This document shows positions 1 to 8,136 of a stretch of 38,587 nucleotides of DNA, one piece after another (the first letter of the stretch is position 1; every line of letters starts with the position of its first letter). Made by a program: the position numbers and the translations under genes. Where the stretch lies: contig CAMAYC010000039.1 of the NCBI GenBank assembly GCA_945862125.1, forward strand, positions 1 to 38,587, in the 5' to 3' direction. The DNA comes from Reyranella massiliensis 521 (GTDB lineage: Bacteria; Pseudomonadota; Alphaproteobacteria; Reyranellales; Reyranellaceae). The notes under the pieces are model-generated. The model was given only the letters and a program-made list of their open reading frames with translations, had not been told where the DNA came from and did no database searches.

Positions 1-828
1 GCCCAGGCGGTGAAGATCTCGGGCTCGCGCTTCGTGTTCCTGAAGGCCCATCTCGCCCGGCTGGAGCGCGCTCTGGCGCAGTTCATGCTCGACCTGCACA
101 CGACCGAGGGCGGCTACACCGAGATCAATCCGCCGCTGCTGGTGCGCGACAACGCGGCCTACGGTGTCGGCCAGCTGCCGAAATTCGCCGAGGACATGTT
201 CCACACCGACAACGGCTACTGGCTGGTGCCGACCGCCGAGGTGCCGCTCACCAACCTGGTGAACGATACCGTGCTGGACGAGAAGGAACTGCCGCTGCGC
301 TTCACCGCCTTCACGCCCTGCTTCCGCTCGGAGGCGGGGGCCGCCGGCAAGGACACGCGCGGGCTGATCCGCCTGCACCAGTTCCCCAAGGTCGAGCTGG
401 TCAGCATCACCACGCCCGAGCAGTCGGCGGCCGAGCACGACCGCATGACGGGCTGCGCCGAGGAAGTGCTGAAGCGGCTGGGCCTCGCCTTCCGCACCAT
501 CGTGCTGTGCGGCGGCGACATGGGCCCTGCGTCGCGCAAGACCTATGACATCGAGGTCTGGCTGCCCGGCCAGAACGCCTATCGCGAGATTTCGAGTTGC
601 TCCAACTGCGGCGATTACCAGTCCCGCCGCATGGGCGGGCGCTACCGGCCCAAAGAGGGCAAGGGCACGCGCTTCCTGCATACGCTGAACGGCTCGGCGC
701 TGGCCGTCGGCCGCACCCTGGTCGCCGTGCTTGAGAACTACCAGAACGAGGATGGCTCGGTGACCATTCCCGAGGCGCTGCGTTCCTACATGGGGGGGAT
801 GACCACCATCCCGGGGCCGGGCAAATGA
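1..828 (+). CDS. serS: Seryl-tRNA synthetase, C-terminal part (5' end outside window)
   Basis: Charges tRNA-Ser (and tRNA-Sec where present) with serine in the cytoplasm. The visible part is the class II catalytic core: motif 2 around [20 protein letters not shown] with the binding Arg, then the Ser-specific [14 protein letters not shown] stretch, and motif 3 [11 protein letters not shown] near the end. The frame is open from base 1 (reading [11 protein letters not shown]), so the N-terminal coiled-coil arm lies upstream of the window and no start is assigned. The stop overlaps the next gene's ATG by four bases (ATGA), so translation is probably coupled to surE. The serS-surE-pcm order is common in alphaproteobacteria. 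Confidence 0.97.
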   Translation, partial: AQAVKISGSRFVFLKAHLARLERALAQFMLDLHTTEGGYTEINPPLLVRDNAAYGVGQLPKFAEDMFHTDNGYWLVPTAEVPLTNLVNDTVLDEKELPLRFTAFTPCFRSEAGAAGKDTRGLIRLHQFPKVELVSITTPEQSAAEHDRMTGCAEEVLKRLGLAFRTIVLCGGDMGPASRKTYDIEVWLPGQNAYREISSCSNCGDYQSRRMGGRYRPKEGKGTRFLHTLNGSALAVGRTLVAVLENYQNEDGSVTIPEALRSYMGGMTTIPGPGK

Positions 829-1607
829 CGCCTGAAGAGCTCGGCAAGGCGCGCATCCTCGTCACCAACGACGACGGCATCAACGCGCCGGGCCTCGACG
901 CCATGATCGACATCGCGACCCAGCTCTCGCCGGACGTATGGATCGTGGCGCCGGAATACAATCAGAGTGGCGCCGGTCATTCACTCTCACTCACTCATCC
1001 CGTGCGGGCCCGCCAGCTCTCCGAGACGAAGTTCGCGTTGGAAGGCACGCCGACCGACTGCGTGCTGTTTGCGGTCAAGCATCTCCTGAAGGACCGCAAG
1101 CCGACCATCGTGCTGTCGGGTGTCAACCGCGGCAGCAACATGGCCGACGACGTGACCTATTCCGGCACCATCGCCGGCGCCATGGAGGGCTGCCTGCTCG
1201 GCATCCCGTCGATCGCCTTCAGTCAGGCCTATACGCATCCCCATCCGGTGAAGTGGGACACGGCCACGCAGTTCGGCGCCGACGTCGCGCGGCGCGTGCT
1301 GGCCGGCGGCTTTCCGCGCAACGTACTGGTCAATGTGAATTTCCCCGACGTCGCTGCCGGTGCGGTCAAGGGCACGCGCGTGACGCGCCAGGGCGTGCGC
1401 GCCTTCGGCGGCGGCATCGTCGAGCGCACCGATCCGCGCGGCGGCACCTATTACTGGATCGCCTATGCGCCAGGCGAGCACGACCGCGACGAGGAAAGCG
1501 ACATCACGGCCGTGCGCGGCGGCTACGTCTCGGTCACGCCGCTCCATCTCGACCTGACGCACGAGGCCACGCGCCGCAAGTTCGGCTCGTTGTTCGCGGC
1601 GGGTTGA
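825..1607 (+). CDS. surE: 5'/3'-nucleotidase SurE
   Basis: Metal-dependent phosphatase acting on nucleoside 5'/3'-monophosphates, a stationary-phase survival protein. The N-terminus carries the family signature [14 protein letters not shown] with the two metal-binding Asp residues at about positions 15-16, then [18 protein letters not shown] with the conserved Asn and the Ser/Thr of the active-site loop. The length of 260 residues is normal. The ATG overlaps the serS stop (ATGA), and pcm follows 15 bp later, so the three genes look like one transcript. SurE and Pcm are commonly paired, linking nucleotide salvage and protein repair during stress. Confidence 0.97.
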   Translation: MTPEELGKARILVTNDDGINAPGLDAMIDIATQLSPDVWIVAPEYNQSGAGHSLSLTHPVRARQLSETKFALEGTPTDCVLFAVKHLLKDRKPTIVLSGVNRGSNMADDVTYSGTIAGAMEGCLLGIPSIAFSQAYTHPHPVKWDTATQFGADVARRVLAGGFPRNVLVNVNFPDVAAGAVKGTRVTRQGVRAFGGGIVERTDPRGGTYYWIAYAPGEHDRDEESDITAVRGGYVSVTPLHLDLTHEATRRKFGSLFAAG

Positions 1608-1622
1608 CGCCGGGCGGGCGCC

Positions 1623-2270
1623 GTGAACGTCGCGGCCATGCAGCGCCTGATCGCCGAATTGCGCAATTCGGGCATCGTCGACGAGAACGTGCTGGCGGCT
1701 ATTGCCGCCGTCGATCGCGAGCGCTTCGTGTCGAGCCCCTTCGTCGAGCGCGCCTGGGAGAATACTGCGCTGCCCATCGCCTTCGGTCAGACCATCAGCC
1801 AGCCGCTGGTCGTCGCCGCCATGACCGAGGCGCTGCGCGTCGGTCCGCGCATGAAGGTGCTAGAGGTCGGCACCGGCTCGGGCTACCAGGCCGCTGTGCT
1901 GGCCAAGCTGGCGCGCCGCGTCTACTCGATCGAGCGCTACAAGCCGCTGTCGAAGGAAGCCGAGCGCCTGCTGCTCGATCTTCGCATCCACAATGTCGTG
2001 TTCGACATCGGTGACGGCAGCAAGGGCTGGCCGGGCCAGGCGCCGTTCGACCGCATCATCGTGACCGCCGCCGCCGACGAACGCCCCCAGGCGCTGATCG
2101 ACCAGCTTGCCATGGGCGGCATCCTGATCGTGCCGGTCGGCCGCGATCCCACCGCCCAGGTCGTCGAGCGTATCGTGAAGAGCGAGAGCGGGCTGCAACG
2201 CGACACGCTGATGCCTGTCCGCTTCGTGCCCCTGGTCGCCGGGCCCCTGCCGGTTTTGGGCCAGGGGTAG
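1623..2270 (+). CDS. pcm: Protein-L-isoaspartate O-methyltransferase
   Basis: Uses S-adenosylmethionine to methylate L-isoaspartyl residues in aged proteins so that they can revert to normal aspartyl residues. The Rossmann SAM motif LEVGTGSGYQAAVLA lies at about residues 80-94, preceded by the substrate-loop sequence FGQTISQP and followed by YSIERYKPL (motif post-I). The C-terminal GGILIVPVG motif is also present. The GTG at 1623 is used here; an ATG five codons later (1638) would give MQRLIAELRNSGI, which also fits the family. It lies 15 bp after surE and is followed by the NlpD-like gene, as in many proteobacteria. Confidence 0.96.
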   Translation: MNVAAMQRLIAELRNSGIVDENVLAAIAAVDRERFVSSPFVERAWENTALPIAFGQTISQPLVVAAMTEALRVGPRMKVLEVGTGSGYQAAVLAKLARRVYSIERYKPLSKEAERLLLDLRIHNVVFDIGDGSKGWPGQAPFDRIIVTAAADERPQALIDQLAMGGILIVPVGRDPTAQVVERIVKSESGLQRDTLMPVRFVPLVAGPLPVLGQG

Positions 2271-2343
2271 CCGGCGGGATAAGCCCCGATAAATCGACAG
2301 GAGCCCGATTCCCGCCGGAATCGTGATGCAGTAGAATAGGCCC

Positions 2344-3192
2344 ATGAAAAGAGCCCCTCGCTTCCCCTCGCGATGGGCCGGCCGGTTGCGCACGCTGGGT
2401 ACAATGGCGGTGCTTTCGGTCGTGCTCGGCGCTTGCAACACGGTCATGGGTGCCCGTGAAGGCACCATGGAGTATCCCGGCTCCGGCGCCGGACCCAATG
2501 CCGTGCCGGTCTATGTCGTGAAGGACAAGGACACAGTCGAAGGCCTGTCGTTCAAGTACGGCGTGCCGATCCAGACCATCGCCGAGCGCAACAAGCTGCA
2601 ACCGCCCTATAAACTCCGCCCTGGCCAGAGTCTGGAAATGCCGGGCGCCAAGTACGTCCCTGATTCCGTGCCCGGCGAGACCACGCCGGCCAGCGCCACG
2701 ACGCCCGGCCCGGTCAAGCGCGAGGGGCTGGCGCCGCCGCCGTCCCAGGGCGAGGCGCCGCGGTCCGCCGCCCCGGCTGGCCAGCCGACCCCGCTAAGCC
2801 CGGCGGCCGAGAGCGTGACCGTGCCGGCCACGCCGCCACCGCGCTTCGCCTGGCCGATCAACGGCAAGGTCGTCGGCAACTACGGCACCTCGGGCGGCCA
2901 GAAGAACGACGGTATCGACATCCAGGCCGAGAAGGGCGCCACCGTGAAGGCGGCCGATTCCGGCACCGTCGTCTATGCCGGCAACGAAGTACGCGGCATG
3001 GGCAATCTCGTGCTGGTGAGCCATCCCGGCGGCTGGATCACCGCCTACGCCAACAACGAGTCGCTGCTGGTCAAGAAGGGCGACGTCGTGAAGAAGGGCC
3101 AGCCCGTCGCCAAGTCCGACACGCGCGTGCACTTCGAAGTCCGTCGCGCCAACAAGACCCTCGACCCGCTGACGGTCCTGCCGGCGCAGTAG
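2344..3192 (+). CDS. NlpD-like LysM/LytM lipoprotein, probable amidase activator
   Basis: Envelope lipoprotein of 282 residues. A signal peptide ends in the lipobox LGAC (Cys about 31). A LysM peptidoglycan-binding domain covers about residues 55-100 (YVVKDKDTVEGLSFKYGV...LRPGQSLEMP), followed by a Pro/Ala-rich linker and a C-terminal M23/LytM fold from about 165. The zinc site is degenerate: the usual GxxHxGxD reads QKNDGID, the YAHN His is Asn (YANN), and HxH reads RVH. The loop before that strand is also shorter than in E. coli NlpD, which is likewise inactive and activates AmiC. It probably regulates septal cell-wall amidases rather than cutting peptidoglycan. It sits downstream of surE-pcm, the usual place for nlpD. 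Confidence 0.9.
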   Translation: MKRAPRFPSRWAGRLRTLGTMAVLSVVLGACNTVMGAREGTMEYPGSGAGPNAVPVYVVKDKDTVEGLSFKYGVPIQTIAERNKLQPPYKLRPGQSLEMPGAKYVPDSVPGETTPASATTPGPVKREGLAPPPSQGEAPRSAAPAGQPTPLSPAAESVTVPATPPPRFAWPINGKVVGNYGTSGGQKNDGIDIQAEKGATVKAADSGTVVYAGNEVRGMGNLVLVSHPGGWITAYANNESLLVKKGDVVKKGQPVAKSDTRVHFEVRRANKTLDPLTVLPAQ

Positions 3193-3204
3193 TCTCCGGA
3201 AGGC

Positions 3205-3540
3205 TCAGACCACCTTGCCGTCCAGCTTGTAGGCACCCTTGCGATCCTCGATCTCGAGGACCCAGAGGTCGGGGTCGCGGGCGACCTGGCGGGCGATGTA
3301 GGCGTCGGCCTCGGCTTCCAACACGGGCTTCGGCCCGGTGCCGCGGCTCCAGGCGGGTCCATCGTCCATCGTGCTGGCCTGCGTGTAGACGGTGACGCCG
3401 TCCTCGAAGCGGTTGATCTTCACCAGCACTGTGCCGGCATCGGCATCGCCGCGCCGCACCACCGTGGCCGGAATGAAGGCACGGTCGCACAGCCGCACCT
3501 GCGCGCTCACCCATAGTCCGGTCGTCAGGCCCATTACCAT
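3205..3540 (-). CDS. DUF1491 family protein
   Basis: A 111-residue protein of the alphaproteobacterial DUF1491 family, function unknown. Typical stretches are VVRRGDADAGTVLVKINRF in the first half and the EADAYIARQVARDPDLWVLE segment near the C-terminus. No signal peptide or membrane segment is seen. It follows the unrecognised gene at 3550-4515 by 9 bp on the same strand and faces the nlpD-like gene. An internal ATG two codons in (3534) is an alternative start; neither has a clear ribosome binding site. Confidence 0.85.
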   Translation of the reverse strand: MVMGLTTGLWVSAQVRLCDRAFIPATVVRRGDADAGTVLVKINRFEDGVTVYTQASTMDDGPAWSRGTGPKPVLEAEADAYIARQVARDPDLWVLEIEDRKGAYKLDGKVV

Positions 3541-3549
3541 CTGGACAAC

Positions 3550-4515
3550 TTACGCCAATGCGTCGTCGAGGCCATCGAAGATGGCGCGCGCGCCGCGCCA
3601 GCGGAAGCCGACACAGGCGAAGGGCAGGGCCTGCAGCGTGGCGTCGTCGCGCGCCACCAGCGCCGCCGGCGCGATCAGGATCGGCCGCACGTCCTGGCCG
3701 CCGCGCGCCTGGGCCAGCGACAGCGAACCCACGGCCAGCGCCAGTTCCTCCGGCCTTCCGTCGGCCACCAGGGCGAACAGCGGCTGCGGACGATCGCCGC
3801 GCAAGGAGAAGAGATCGGTCTGGCCGCCGAACAGGCCACGCTTGACCAGTTCCTCGTGCAGCGCGCCGTCGACCAGGCGCCGGTCGCAGGCGGCAGTGGC
3901 CGTATCGGCCGGCCCCGGCTCGACGCAGAGGCCGGTGCGCGCCACTGGCAGGTCGCCTGCCTTGTAGCGGCGCACCGAGTCGACGAACTGGCCGAGCAGG
4001 CGGGTGAGCCGGGGGCTCTCGAGCGGCGCCACGATCAGCGCTTCGGATTCCTCGCCGTCGGGCCAGACCAGGGGTCGCCAGACGCCGTCGTCGAGGAAGT
4101 CGCGGAAGCCCGCCTTGCGCTGGCCCGGCCGTGCGCCGCCCATGCGGCCGGAGTGGGCGAGATAGAGCGCCCCCTCGGCGTCGGCCGCGATGATGCCGGC
4201 CACTTTGCGATCGGCGCCACCCAGCGGCAGGTTGATCTCGCAGGTGATACTCTCGCGCCTCGTCGGCGGATGGGCGGCATGGCCCAGCAGCAAGGCATGG
4301 CGGGCGCCGGTCGATCTGCCCACCCCGCTTTCCTTGGCGGGGCGGGGCTCGAAGGCCCACCAGAAGTGATCGTCGCGTACCCAGCGGATGGTGGTGACGA
4401 GTTCGCCGCCGCGCCAGGTCAACCGCACGCCGCGCGCGGGCACGCCCTTCAGCGCGCCCTGCAGGCGCCTGATGGCACGGTCGATCCGCCTCGGTTCCGC
4501 CACGGCCCGCAGCAT
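3550..4515 (-). CDS. Conserved protein of unknown function
   Basis: A 321-residue protein that I do not recognise. An AGGA ribosome binding site lies about 7 bases before the ATG. The N-terminal part is basic and mixed. The middle holds a distinctive stretch, CEINLPLGGADRKVAGIIAA, followed by DAEGALYLAHSGRMGGARPG and GFRDFLDD; this resembles a small beta-rich domain displaying a GR-GG loop, but no family is assigned. The C-terminal half (about 205-321) is Ala/Leu-rich with alternating strands and helices. There are no membrane segments or signal peptide. It sits 9 bp upstream of the DUF1491 gene, and the two probably share a transcript; the divergent neighbour is the ABC-F gene. Confidence 0.7.
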   Translation of the reverse strand: MLRAVAEPRRIDRAIRRLQGALKGVPARGVRLTWRGGELVTTIRWVRDDHFWWAFEPRPAKESGVGRSTGARHALLLGHAAHPPTRRESITCEINLPLGGADRKVAGIIAADAEGALYLAHSGRMGGARPGQRKAGFRDFLDDGVWRPLVWPDGEESEALIVAPLESPRLTRLLGQFVDSVRRYKAGDLPVARTGLCVEPGPADTATAACDRRLVDGALHEELVKRGLFGGQTDLFSLRGDRPQPLFALVADGRPEELALAVGSLSLAQARGGQDVRPILIAPAALVARDDATLQALPFACVGFRWRGARAIFDGLDDALA

Positions 4516-4596
4516 GCGCGATCCTACCGCTCCCCGCGGCGCTTGCCCATCTGGACAGCTTCAGTCATGACACCGGCCCCATTCAACTCAGGACCG

Positions 4597-6399
4597 ATGG
4601 CCGAACCGCCCCTTCTTGCGCTCAGCGACATCCGCTTTCACCTCGGCGACCAGACCATCCTGGACGGCGTCGAGCTGTCGATTGCGCCGGGTGAGCGCCT
4701 GTCGCTGGTCGGCCGCAACGGTGCCGGCAAGTCGACCCTGCTGCGCATCCTGGCGGGCGAGCCCATCGCCGACGGCGGCACGCGCTTCGCCCAGCCCGGC
4801 GCCACCATCGCCACCCTGCCGCAGGAACCCAATTTCGCGGGCCACGCCAGCGTCGGCGCCTATGTGGCCTCCGCGCTGCCCGATTCGCTGGGTCCGGACG
4901 ACTACCGCGTCACGGCGCTCCTCGACGAGATGAAGCTCGATGCCGCCCGCGAGCCGTCGAACCTCTCCGGCGGCGAGGCACGGCGCGCGGCGCTCGCCCG
5001 TGCGCTGGTGGCCGAGCCCGACGTCATGCTGCTCGACGAGCCCACCAACCATCTCGACCTGCCGACCATCGAGTGGCTGGAGGCCAAGCTCTTGAGCTGG
5101 CGTGGCGCTTTTGTGCTGGTGAGCCACGATCGCCGCTTCCTCGCCAACCTGACGCGCGCCGTGTTGTGGCTCGACCGCGGCATCGTGCGCCGCCTCGACA
5201 AGGGCTATGCCGAGTTCGACGCCTGGTCGGCCGATATCCTCGAGCGCGAGGCGACCGAGCGGCACAAGCTCGACCGGCTGATCGAGCGCGAGACCGAATG
5301 GGCGGGCAAGAGCATCAGGGCCCGGCGCACCCGCAACGAAGGCCGGCTGCGCGCGCTGGGCGATCTCCGCAAGCAGCGCCGCGAGCAGATCGGTCCGGTC
5401 GGCCGCGCCACCATCGAGGTGGGTGCGGCGGAATCCTCCGGCGCGCTCGCCATCACCGTGCGCAACATCACCAAGCGTTGGGGCGAGCGCGTGATCGTCG
5501 AAGATTTCTCGACGCGCGTCTTCCGCAAGGACCGCATCGGCCTGATCGGCCCCAACGGCGCCGGCAAGACGACCCTGCTGAAAATGATGATCGGCGAGCT
5601 CGAGCCCGACAGCGGCACGGTGAAGCTGGGCGCCAACCTGCTGCCCGTGATCATCGACCAGCGCCGCATGGGCCTCGACCCAGATAAGACGCCGTGGGAG
5701 ACGTTGGCCGACCGCAACGACCATGTGCTGGTGCGCGGCCATCCCACCCACGTCATGACCTACCTGCGCGAATATCTCTTCCGCGACGAGCAGGCGCGCC
5801 AGCCGGTGCGCACGCTCTCGGGCGGCGAGCGCAACCGCCTGCTGCTGGCCAAGGCGCTGGCCGCGCCCTCGAACCTGCTGGTCCTCGACGAGCCCACCAA
5901 CGATCTCGACGCCGACACGCTCGACCTTCTGCAGGAGGCGCTGACCGACTACGACGGCACCGTCCTGCTGGTGAGCCACGACCGCGACTTCCTCGACCGT
6001 CTGGTGACCTCGACCGTGGCGCTGGAGGGCGACGGCACCGCCACCGAGTACGCCGGCGGTTACACCGACTATCTGTCCCAACGCGGCCCGCGCGAGATGC
6101 CGACGACGGTGAACATCACGCCACGCAAGGCCAAGGCCGCGCCACGCGAGCCGGGATCGGCCAAGCGTCTGGGCTTCAAGCGCGAGCGCGCACTGGTCGA
6201 GCTGCCCAAGAAGATCGATGCGCTCCGGGCCGAGATGGCCGCCATCCACGCCGCGATGGCCGATCCCACCCTCTACAGCCGCGACCCCAAGGGCTTCGCC
6301 GCCAAGAGCGCCCGCTTGGGCACCGCCCAGGCCGAGATCGACGCCGCCGAGACCGAGTGGCTGGAACTCGAGATGCTGAAGGAAGAGTTGGGCAGTTAG
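4597..6399 (+). CDS. Uup-type ABC-F family ATPase
   Basis: Soluble ABC-F protein with two tandem ATPase domains and no membrane segment. Domain 1 has Walker A GRNGAGKST, signature LSGGEARRA and Walker B MLLDEPTNHLD; domain 2 has GPNGAGKTT, LSGGERNR and LVLDEPTNDLD. The linker between them (about residues 205-260) is rich in charged residues. A C-terminal charged helical extension (about 515-600) resembles the Uup C-terminal domain, which in E. coli binds branched DNA and acts on ribosome-related functions. The frame is open far upstream (to about 3856), but that part is antisense to the unknown gene. ATG 4597 has AGGA upstream and begins just before the first ABC domain; ATG 4567 is an alternative. 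Confidence 0.92.
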   Translation: MAEPPLLALSDIRFHLGDQTILDGVELSIAPGERLSLVGRNGAGKSTLLRILAGEPIADGGTRFAQPGATIATLPQEPNFAGHASVGAYVASALPDSLGPDDYRVTALLDEMKLDAAREPSNLSGGEARRAALARALVAEPDVMLLDEPTNHLDLPTIEWLEAKLLSWRGAFVLVSHDRRFLANLTRAVLWLDRGIVRRLDKGYAEFDAWSADILEREATERHKLDRLIERETEWAGKSIRARRTRNEGRLRALGDLRKQRREQIGPVGRATIEVGAAESSGALAITVRNITKRWGERVIVEDFSTRVFRKDRIGLIGPNGAGKTTLLKMMIGELEPDSGTVKLGANLLPVIIDQRRMGLDPDKTPWETLADRNDHVLVRGHPTHVMTYLREYLFRDEQARQPVRTLSGGERNRLLLAKALAAPSNLLVLDEPTNDLDADTLDLLQEALTDYDGTVLLVSHDRDFLDRLVTSTVALEGDGTATEYAGGYTDYLSQRGPREMPTTVNITPRKAKAAPREPGSAKRLGFKRERALVELPKKIDALRAEMAAIHAAMADPTLYSRDPKGFAAKSARLGTAQAEIDAAETEWLELEMLKEELGS

Positions 6400-6402
6400 C
6401 CC

Positions 6403-7830
6403 TTACTTGCCCTTCCTGACGTAGTGCGCCGCGATCATGCAGGCGGTGGCCACCGTCACCTTCTTGCCCGTCGGGATGTGCAGGAACTCGTTGGGACCGT
6501 GGGCGTTGGAGTGGGGGCCCAGCACGCCGGTGATCACGAACTGCGTCTTCGGGAATTTATCGCCCAGCATGCCCATGAAGGGGATCGTGCCGCCTTCGCC
6601 CATGTAGGCGACCGGCTTGCCGAACGCTTCCTGCGAGGCGTCCGTCACCGCCTTCTCCAGCCACGGCGCCAGCGGCGGCGCATGCCAGCCGCTCTGGCCG
6701 CCTTCGCCGGCGTCGAACTCGACGGTCGCGCCATAGGGCGGATCGGCCTCCAGGGCTTTCTTGATCGCCTTCACGGCCTCCTTGGCGTCGAGCGTCGGCG
6801 GCGTGCGGATGCTGAGCTTGGCCTCGGTGTAGGGCAGCAGCACGTTGCCGGCATCGATCGGCTCGGGATAGCCCGCCATGCCGACCGTCGCGAGCTGCGG
6901 CCGCCAGGTCCGGTTCAGCACCATCTGGCCCAGGTCCTCGACCATCGGCTTGGTCGTGCCGGCAAAGGGGAACTTCCGGTAGACCTCCTTGCCCAGCACG
7001 CGCGCGGCCTCCTCGGCCTGCTGCTGGCGCTGCGGCGGGATCTGCACGAACAGCTCCGGCAGCTTCATCTCGCCGGTTGCTTCGTCCTCCAGCCGCGTGA
7101 GCAGGCTGCGCACGATGCGGAAGGAGGAGGGCACGATCCCCGACGCGTCGCCCGAGTGCACGCCCTCGTTCAGCACGCGCACCTTCAAGGTGCCGGCGGC
7201 GATGCCGCGCAGCGACGTGGTGAGCCACATGCGGTCCCAGTCGCCGCATCCCGAATCCAGGCACACGACCAATGACGGGTCGCCGATCCGGTCGATGAGA
7301 TGGTCGACGTAGAAGGGCAGGTCGTAGCTGCCGGATTCCTCGCAGCCCTCGATCATGATCACGCAACGGGCGCGCGGGACCTTCTGCTCCTGTAGCGCCA
7401 GAAGCGCTGCGAAGCAGGCATAGATCGCGTAGCCGTCGTCGGCGCCGCCGCGCCCATAGAGCTTGTCGTCCTTGCGCACGGGGATCCAGGGCCCCGTGCC
7501 CTCGGCCCAGCCGACCATCTCCGGCTGCTTGTCGAGATGGCCGTACAGCAGCACCGTGTCGTCGTTGTCGTCGCCTGGCACTTCGATGAAGATCAGCGGC
7601 GTGCGGCCCGGCAGGCGGACGACCTCGAGCGTCGCGCCCGCGAAGGCCGCGAGGTGCGGACGCGCCCAGTCCACCATCAGTGTGACCGCATCCTCCATGT
7701 AGCCGTGCTCCTCCCATTTCGGGTCGAAGGCCGGCGACTTGTTGGGAATGCGGATGTACTCGGTGAGGGAGGGGAGGATCTGGTTGTCCCAGAAGGTGCC
7801 GATGAAGGTCTTGAGCTGGTCGCTGTTCAT
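6403..7830 (-). CDS. M20 family metallopeptidase (dipeptidase-like)
   Basis: Cytoplasmic di-zinc amidohydrolase/peptidase of 475 residues. Visible M20 motifs are GHLDKQPE (metal His and catalytic Asp), GRGGADDGYA (bridging Asp), MIEGCEESGS (catalytic Glu pair), LDSGCGDW (metal Asp) and a C-terminal SNAHGPNEF (metal His). The central VHSGDASGIVPSSF stretch belongs to the lid/dimerisation domain. It lacks a signal peptide. It converges with the ABC-F gene, the stops being only 3 bp apart. The substrate cannot be told from sequence; family members cleave dipeptides or N-acyl amino acids. Confidence 0.92.
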   Translation of the reverse strand: MNSDQLKTFIGTFWDNQILPSLTEYIRIPNKSPAFDPKWEEHGYMEDAVTLMVDWARPHLAAFAGATLEVVRLPGRTPLIFIEVPGDDNDDTVLLYGHLDKQPEMVGWAEGTGPWIPVRKDDKLYGRGGADDGYAIYACFAALLALQEQKVPRARCVIMIEGCEESGSYDLPFYVDHLIDRIGDPSLVVCLDSGCGDWDRMWLTTSLRGIAAGTLKVRVLNEGVHSGDASGIVPSSFRIVRSLLTRLEDEATGEMKLPELFVQIPPQRQQQAEEAARVLGKEVYRKFPFAGTTKPMVEDLGQMVLNRTWRPQLATVGMAGYPEPIDAGNVLLPYTEAKLSIRTPPTLDAKEAVKAIKKALEADPPYGATVEFDAGEGGQSGWHAPPLAPWLEKAVTDASQEAFGKPVAYMGEGGTIPFMGMLGDKFPKTQFVITGVLGPHSNAHGPNEFLHIPTGKKVTVATACMIAAHYVRKGK

Positions 7831-8136
7831 GGCGGTAGCCTAGCTCGGCGATCGGCGCATGCAAGCATGCCGATCGTCTCATGTCTTTCTGCCCGCGAGA
7901 GCCTCGCTCGTTACAATAGAGTCAACAACATGCGATCTTGATTGTGGTCATTGGCCAACATCTCTCCCAAGCAACTTCTTGATCTCGATTCGCATGACTA
8001 CTTGCCATGGAATGGCCTTGCTGGGCTCACCCTCGGGCCAATGCGATCATGCGTCGACGATCCGTGCACGTCGACGCCATGCTCGTCGGCGGTACCGTCG
8101 GCAGCAGCGATCTATGACTGGAGCGAACCTGTCGGC
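7831..8136. other. Gap of about 300 bp without a convincing gene, AT-richer than its surroundings
   Basis: Parts of this gap have clearly lower GC than the flanks (about 45% in 7921-7980 by count, against about 65%). It contains one imperfect inverted repeat at 7849-7876. One frame stays open from a TTG at 7942 into the antisense of the next gene, but its composition is irregular and I do not support it as a gene. The M20 promoter must lie near 7831-7900. The gap may hold the remains of a lost gene. Confidence 0.5.
7849..7876. repeat. Inverted repeat (hairpin) upstream of the M20 gene
   Basis: Arms 7849-7862 and 7865-7876 pair as CGATCGGC..ATGC against GCATGCCGATCG, with a two-base bulge in the left arm and a two-base AA centre. 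No T-run follows on either strand, so it is not an obvious intrinsic terminator. Its position 20-50 bp upstream of the M20 start could suit an operator, but no protein can be named. Confidence 0.45.

Noticed and set aside
3856..4596. N-terminal extension of the ABC-F frame
   Set aside because: Antisense to the divergent unknown gene, no homology to ABC-F proteins, and ATG 4597 starts at the right place.
4588..6249. Long open frame antisense to the ABC-F gene (553 codons)
   Set aside because: An artefact of high GC codon bias; the sense strand encodes clear Walker and signature motifs.
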